Origin: Achatina immaculata | Taxonomy: Eukaryota; Mollusca; Gastropoda; Stylommatophora; Achatinidae | NCBI GenBank assembly: GCA_009760885.1 | Contig: CM019721.1 | Coordinates: 22,647,990 to 22,711,989, forward strand | Length of the DNA: 64,000 nt | Reading direction: 5' to 3' | Part shown: positions 59,481 through 64,000 of the stretch, one piece after another | Position numbering within the stretch: position 1 is the first letter of the stretch | How the letters are laid out: each line of letters opens with the position of its first letter | The notes under the pieces: generated by a model | Databases searched by the model: none | Told to the model about the DNA's origin: nothing | Seen by the model: the letters and a program-made list of their open reading frames with translations, nothing else | Translations under genes and position numbers: made by a program

Positions 59481-61250
59481 GGCTTTGTAAGGATAATAAC
59501 TGCTATGTAAAGCTGGCAGCTAACAAAAGTTTCCTAAACTTGTTCAACTCAGGGATCATCTGACCAAACCACACACCCACACACACACACACACAAAACC
59601 ACCAACAACAACAACAAATATCCAGTCAGCACCAAGTAATAGTTCTGGCCATATGAGATGACATAAGAAATGTGATAACTTGTGTTTTAATACAGAGAAG
59701 TGTGCCCTAATTGAGTTTTCTGCCTTATGGAAGGAATAACTTTTTTTTCTTGAAAACAAATTTTAAATGTTTATAACAATAGAACCTTTGCTGGACTAAA
59801 GGAAGATTCAGGGGAAAAAAAAAAGAGAGATAAATGATCAAGAACAGAACATTCCTTCACAGCCCATGTAGTAGAGGGCGTGGTGATATGTGGAGAAGAT
59901 CAATAAAAGATGAGATGGCAAGAATAGACTAGGCCAGAAAGAAAGTACTGCTGCAGAAAGTTAGTGTTATATTAGGAGTTAGAGAAATGTGAAGAAAGAA
60001 AGTGGAAGATTATATACAGAATGAAAGAAGGAATAGAAATGGTGGGACAGTTGTTAGTGTTATAATAGGAGTTAGAGAAATGTGAAGAAAGAAAGTGGAA
60101 GATTATATACAGAATGAAAGAAGGAATAGAAATGGTGGGACAGTTTATGAACAGGTGAATTTGGGCAAAAGAAATAGGTTCAGATCTAGCTTCAGCAAGC
60201 ATAGCTGTAAAAAAATGTTCCCTTACACTTGTGTTAAGGAAGTGCCGTAGACAAGGGAGAGTATGCAAAAAACAGGACTTTGTGTACCAAGATAAAACAA
60301 AAGTATATTCACATAAAAATCAGTCTTATTCTGGTGGAATACTGGATTTATGGTGATGCATAAATATGTTTGGAAGCCCAGTATGTCTGATGCCTATCAC
60401 ATACTGGGTACATTCTGTCACATGACTTACATGTGACTGAGCTTTATATCTTCCTTTTCTTACTGATTCCGTTTTAAGTAATGTTGTGGAATTTTCTGAA
60501 GTTTTGTTGTCAGAACCTAGTAGCATTTGTTTCCATGTCTGGCCATTTGTAAGAAATACTCCATATTTATTTATTAAGTGAAAATATTTCCTGTGGTTAT
60601 TGCTGCTGGTCTTACTTCAGCGAATAATTTAATAAAGAAAACAGGCTGAAAACATGGGGCTATGACTGAGGGAAAGATGAGTGTGAATGTTGGCAGGAGA
60701 AAATAAACTGATACCTAAACAGATGATGTTTATTTGATACTTCATCCTTGGCACATCTGTCTGTCTGTCTGTTGGTTTTACAAGCTTCATCTGTAAAAAT
60801 GACACATTGGACTTTCAGAAACTTCACCGAGTTAGGTTCTATGCTTGCTAACCTCTCAGAACTTACCTTCTGTTTTCTACATAACGTTTCATCAAGTCAT
60901 CTCTCTCATATTCCCCCCCAACAGCCTCACCATCTGTTTAAAATCTTCACAGTTTAGGTGTATTTGTGCTACATGGTCACTCATGTATACATCTATCTCA
61001 CAGTGCTGAAAATACCCGGCATTACACACTAGAAATCTCCAGTATCTGTCAAGTCTCTTGTGTGGGCTGGGTTCTCATCTAGACTAATTTCTCTATAGAA
61101 AGATTTCTTTTGTTGCTTGTAAGGTCATATCATGGAACACTGATCATGTTTCAGATCTTGATGCTAAATAGGGCATGGGTCTCCATCCAGTCATGACTCT
61201 TGGAGTTTGGGGGCTTGTAAGTTCATGGTTCCCCCCCCCCCCCCCAACAT
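59481..61250. other. No gene seen
   Basis: Contains a (CA)n run at 59570-59594, a 93-bp tandem duplication (59961-60146, starting TTAGTGTTATA), and a 15-C tract at 61231-61245. No coding region was supported. Confidence 0.5.
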
Positions 61251-61254
61251 AATG

Positions 61255-61385
61255 GTTGGACATTGTTAAGAGAGGCCAGTTTAGTGGACATAACATCCTT
61301 TGAAGAGGTTGAAAATCTCGCCGAAAACTTGGCAAACTACCATGCCAGCTCTGTGTGACGAGGAAGGATGTAAGAATGGTTATCA
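61255..61385 (+). mobile_element. LINE family B 3' tail
   Basis: GACATTGTTAAGAGAGGCCA ... AACTTGGCAAACTACCATGC ... AGGAAGGATGTAAG, the same 3' end as at 56970-57105. Confidence 0.75.
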
Positions 61386-63030
61386 TGAGGGTAAAGTTGC
61401 TGTCTGATTTGGCAGTCTGCGACACATAGATGACATGCATGCACCAGGACTGACTCCTCCAACTCTGTTTGTACCCCCAAATAATAGGTGCAGCCTGATT
61501 AATGGGGCAAGGACTAGTGTAGTCTTCACAGTGGAAGAACTCTGATAAAGAACTGTCACGCCCCCTCTGCTTTCTAGCTCAACTCATTGGCTGGAGAAAG
61601 TAGGCACTGTAACCCTCTCCCAATTCAACACAATGCAGAACTTTAACACCGTGACCATGTTCACAGTTCCTGGCAGACAACAACAATAGTTATCACTGAA
61701 GCATGCCCCCCCCCCCCCATAAATGGAATTGTGGTTTATGATAACAGTAAAAGTCTCCATTACAGCTCTTTTCACTGGCCAGTGCAAATTAAACAAAAAT
61801 TATAAATCCACTAATCTGGACAATGCTTTTGTCTGAAGAACATATATTTATTTCATCAACTGAAGTGATCACTAACTACATCAATCAAAGAACATACGTG
61901 ATATGATTGTGTTTTAATGGGCTGTAACAAACAATACAAAATACAGGTTACATATACAACGGCATGACAAAACATAATAAAGAGATGGGGACATAAGCCA
62001 AACCAGGATCAAGGGAAAATTAAGTTGGCAATTTCCTTCTGTTTTAGACTGAATCTTTAAAAGAAACGTGAAACCTGATCAGGTGAAAGTAGCCTAGGCA
62101 GTCAAACAAGAAAAACAAAACTTTCAGACCTAAATGAAGGCATCATTATGGATAAAAACTATAAAACAGAGAAAATAAATATTTAACAAAATGAATCTAA
62201 CACTCTTTATTCCATGTGGCAATACAAAAATGACACGTAATACCATCTTAACAACCTACATGTGCCCATTTATTGTATATATCCAAATGATAGGAAAATG
62301 ACAACGAAACAGTTTGAGAAATCAAAATGTCATTACAAAGAGCCAGTTAGAATAATTTTGTTAATTCTCCCACAGCCAAGTGGAGTCTGACAGATACAGA
62401 ACTTGGTTTAACTGATCAGTATTTGTTACTTTCTCAAAACACACACAGCCATGTTTGGAGGTTTATATATACTGTGTGTATCTGTATTCAGGCATTTACT
62501 GCCTCAAGCCAGACATGCAGTTGTGGAGAGATTCCCAGTGTCTGAGATGAGACAAACCCAAAACACCAGCCCACAACCTGTTACTGATAGCACCAATGTG
62601 TACACCAACAAAACTGGGAACCTGGTAATGAGATTTTCAACTTCAGATCTTTTGTAAGAGAAAAAAAAATGATGCATCAATCTGAGACAAGACACTGTGG
62701 AAAAGTTACAATCACTTGAAACACAATTTGCTTAATATAACAATCAAACTGACAACACCAACATGAAATAAGAATAAACTAATAATAAATAATCACTAAC
62801 AAACATTCTAAACTACTTGTGCACTGTAATCTGTATATAGCAACTTCTGCACAAATCACACACAGAAACCTGCCTATCTTGCCAAGAGACTACAGACTTC
62901 AGTACACACATATAAATATGTACATGAGAATCATTAATTACAACTACCTACAAACATACAGTGGTATAATCTGACAAGCCATGAAATAAATGGAATGCAT
63001 ATATATATATATATATATACGCACACACAC
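61386..63030. other. No gene seen
   Basis: AT-rich with several TTTATT motifs (complement of AATAAA), a 13-C tract (61706-61718) and (TA)n at about 62999-63020. It might be the 3' UTR of a gene on the minus strand beyond the window, but there is no direct support. Confidence 0.4.
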
Positions 63031-63034
63031 ACAC

Positions 63035-63180
63035 ATTGTTAAGAGAGGCCAAATTAGTAGTTATAAAATCCCCTGATGAGGTTGAAAACCTTGCCAAAAA
63101 AAAACAGAAAAACCTGGCAAACTAACATGCAAGCCCTACGTGACATTTAATGCCGCAGGAAGGATGTTAAGATGTAAGAC
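63035..63180 (+). mobile_element. LINE family B 3' tail
   Basis: ATTGTTAAGAGAGGCCAAAT ... CCTGGCAAACTAACATGCAA ... CGCAGGAAGGATGTTAAGAT. It follows (TA)n(CA)n directly. Confidence 0.75.
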
Positions 63181-63289
63181 ATATACAGAAATATCCATAC
63201 ACAAGCATTTTTGTATCGGAGCTGTATGCTTTCTCTGGTTTTCTTTTTTTCAGTGTCAAGTAGGCCAACCTATATCTGTTGCCATGGTG

Positions 63290-63916
63290 GACTTTCTGCG
63301 TGAGCTACAATCCTACCATCCATATCTGGCAATGTTATCTACTTTAGCTGGGGTCCACTCCTGTAGGCAGATCTGGAATGCTAATCTACTATAGCTGGGG
63401 GCCATTCTTTTAGTGAAATATGCTGGTCTGCTTGTTGGGGGTCACTCCTGTAGTCACAATTGGCAATGCTGATCTACTCTAGCTGGGGGCCACTCTTGTA
63501 GTATATGTCCTGAAACTGTCAAATATGGCAATGCTGATCTACTCTAGCTGGGGGGAAGGGGGGGCCAACTCCTGTAGTATGTCCTGAAACTGTCAAATAT
63601 GACAATGCTGATCTACTCTAGCTGGGGGGAGGGGGGGCCAACTCCTGTAGTATATGTCCTGAAACTGTCAAATATGGCAATGCTGATCTACTCTAGCTGG
63701 GGGGAGGGGGGGCCAACTCCTGTAGTATATGTCCTGAAACTGTCAAATATGACAATGCTGATCTACTCTAGCTGGGGGGAGGGGGGGCCAACTCCTGTAG
63801 TATATGTCCTGAAACTGTCAAATATGACAATGCTGATCTACTCTAGCTGGGGGGAGGGGGGGCCAACTCCTGTAGTATATGTCCTGAAACTGTCAAATAT
63901 GGCAATGCTGATCTAC
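63290..63916 (+). repeat. 75-bp G-rich minisatellite, about 5-6 copies plus diverged lead-in
   Basis: The unit contains CTGGGGGGAGGGGGGGCCAA plus CTCCTGTAGTATATGTCCTG and AAACTGTCAAATATGGCAAT. Earlier copies (63290-63540) are shorter and lack the long G run. Confidence 0.92.
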
Positions 63917-64000
63917 TCTTTCCCATAGCAACATATGCCTGTGAGACCTGGACACTTAACAAAACAGCTGAGAAACACATAAATGCCTTTGAATGTAAAT
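63917..64000 (+). mobile_element. LINE family C fragment, runs off the window
   Basis: Reads LSHSNICL-type start then ACETWTLNKTAEKHINAFEC, the family C thumb segment. It abuts the 75-bp array without a gap. Confidence 0.75.

Overview
The window is nuclear DNA from an intron-rich animal. It is AT-rich, has GT-AG introns of up to about 4 kb, and is crowded with decayed RTE-type and CR1-like LINEs, tRNA-derived SINEs, two mariner relics and about twenty minisatellites. No bacterial, organellar or viral gene organisation is visible. The mix of repeats and the divergence of the host protein suggest a lophotrochozoan, most likely a mollusc. That taxon is an inference from general impression, not something the sequence proves.

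Only one host gene is recognisable. It lies on the + strand from 15615 to 58102 and can be read as 19 coding exons whose phases all agree (4968 bp, 1655 residues plus stop). It encodes an orthologue of general transcription factor 3C subunit 2 (GTF3C2, TFIIIC110), a WD40 subunit of the RNA polymerase III factor TFIIIC. The WD40 half carries family hallmarks: GGPIWAVEWCP, RLGLLAVGCSDGSVLIY, CLSVAW followed by AGYGRGTVYLWD, and the C-terminal SGGQSGLLR. The N-terminal half is a single 1.9 kb exon with five AT-hooks plus one degenerate hook, followed by exons with three zinc-finger-like Cys/His modules. A long Ser-rich exon sits before the last propeller strands.

Layout. 1-15600 is intergenic: LINE fragments, SINEs, a dimeric tRNA-derived SINE split by a younger LINE with clear target-site duplications (5744-7548), a LINE whose reverse-transcriptase domain has grown a 57-bp minisatellite (9340-12095), and a 0.44 kb near-perfect foldback (12374-12812). 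15615-58102 is the GTF3C2-like gene. Most of its larger introns hold an unrelated tandem array (units of 28-52 bp), the largest being a 2.7 kb, 37-bp satellite in intron 2 with a partial 773-bp higher-order period. Introns also hold two dead mariner elements (24218-25162 and 26832-28103), a CR1-like LINE (36861-39289) and a twin-primed LINE (50640-51765). 58103-64000 holds the presumed 3' UTR, GT-rich and G-rich arrays and LINE tails; no second gene could be supported.

Three exon questions are left open: an open, well-bordered 110-bp exon at 49421-49530 that only fits if the exon 15 donor has lost a base; a 20-bp microexon candidate at 28828; and a candidate exon near 56119. Homology statements rest on remembered family patterns; no search was run.
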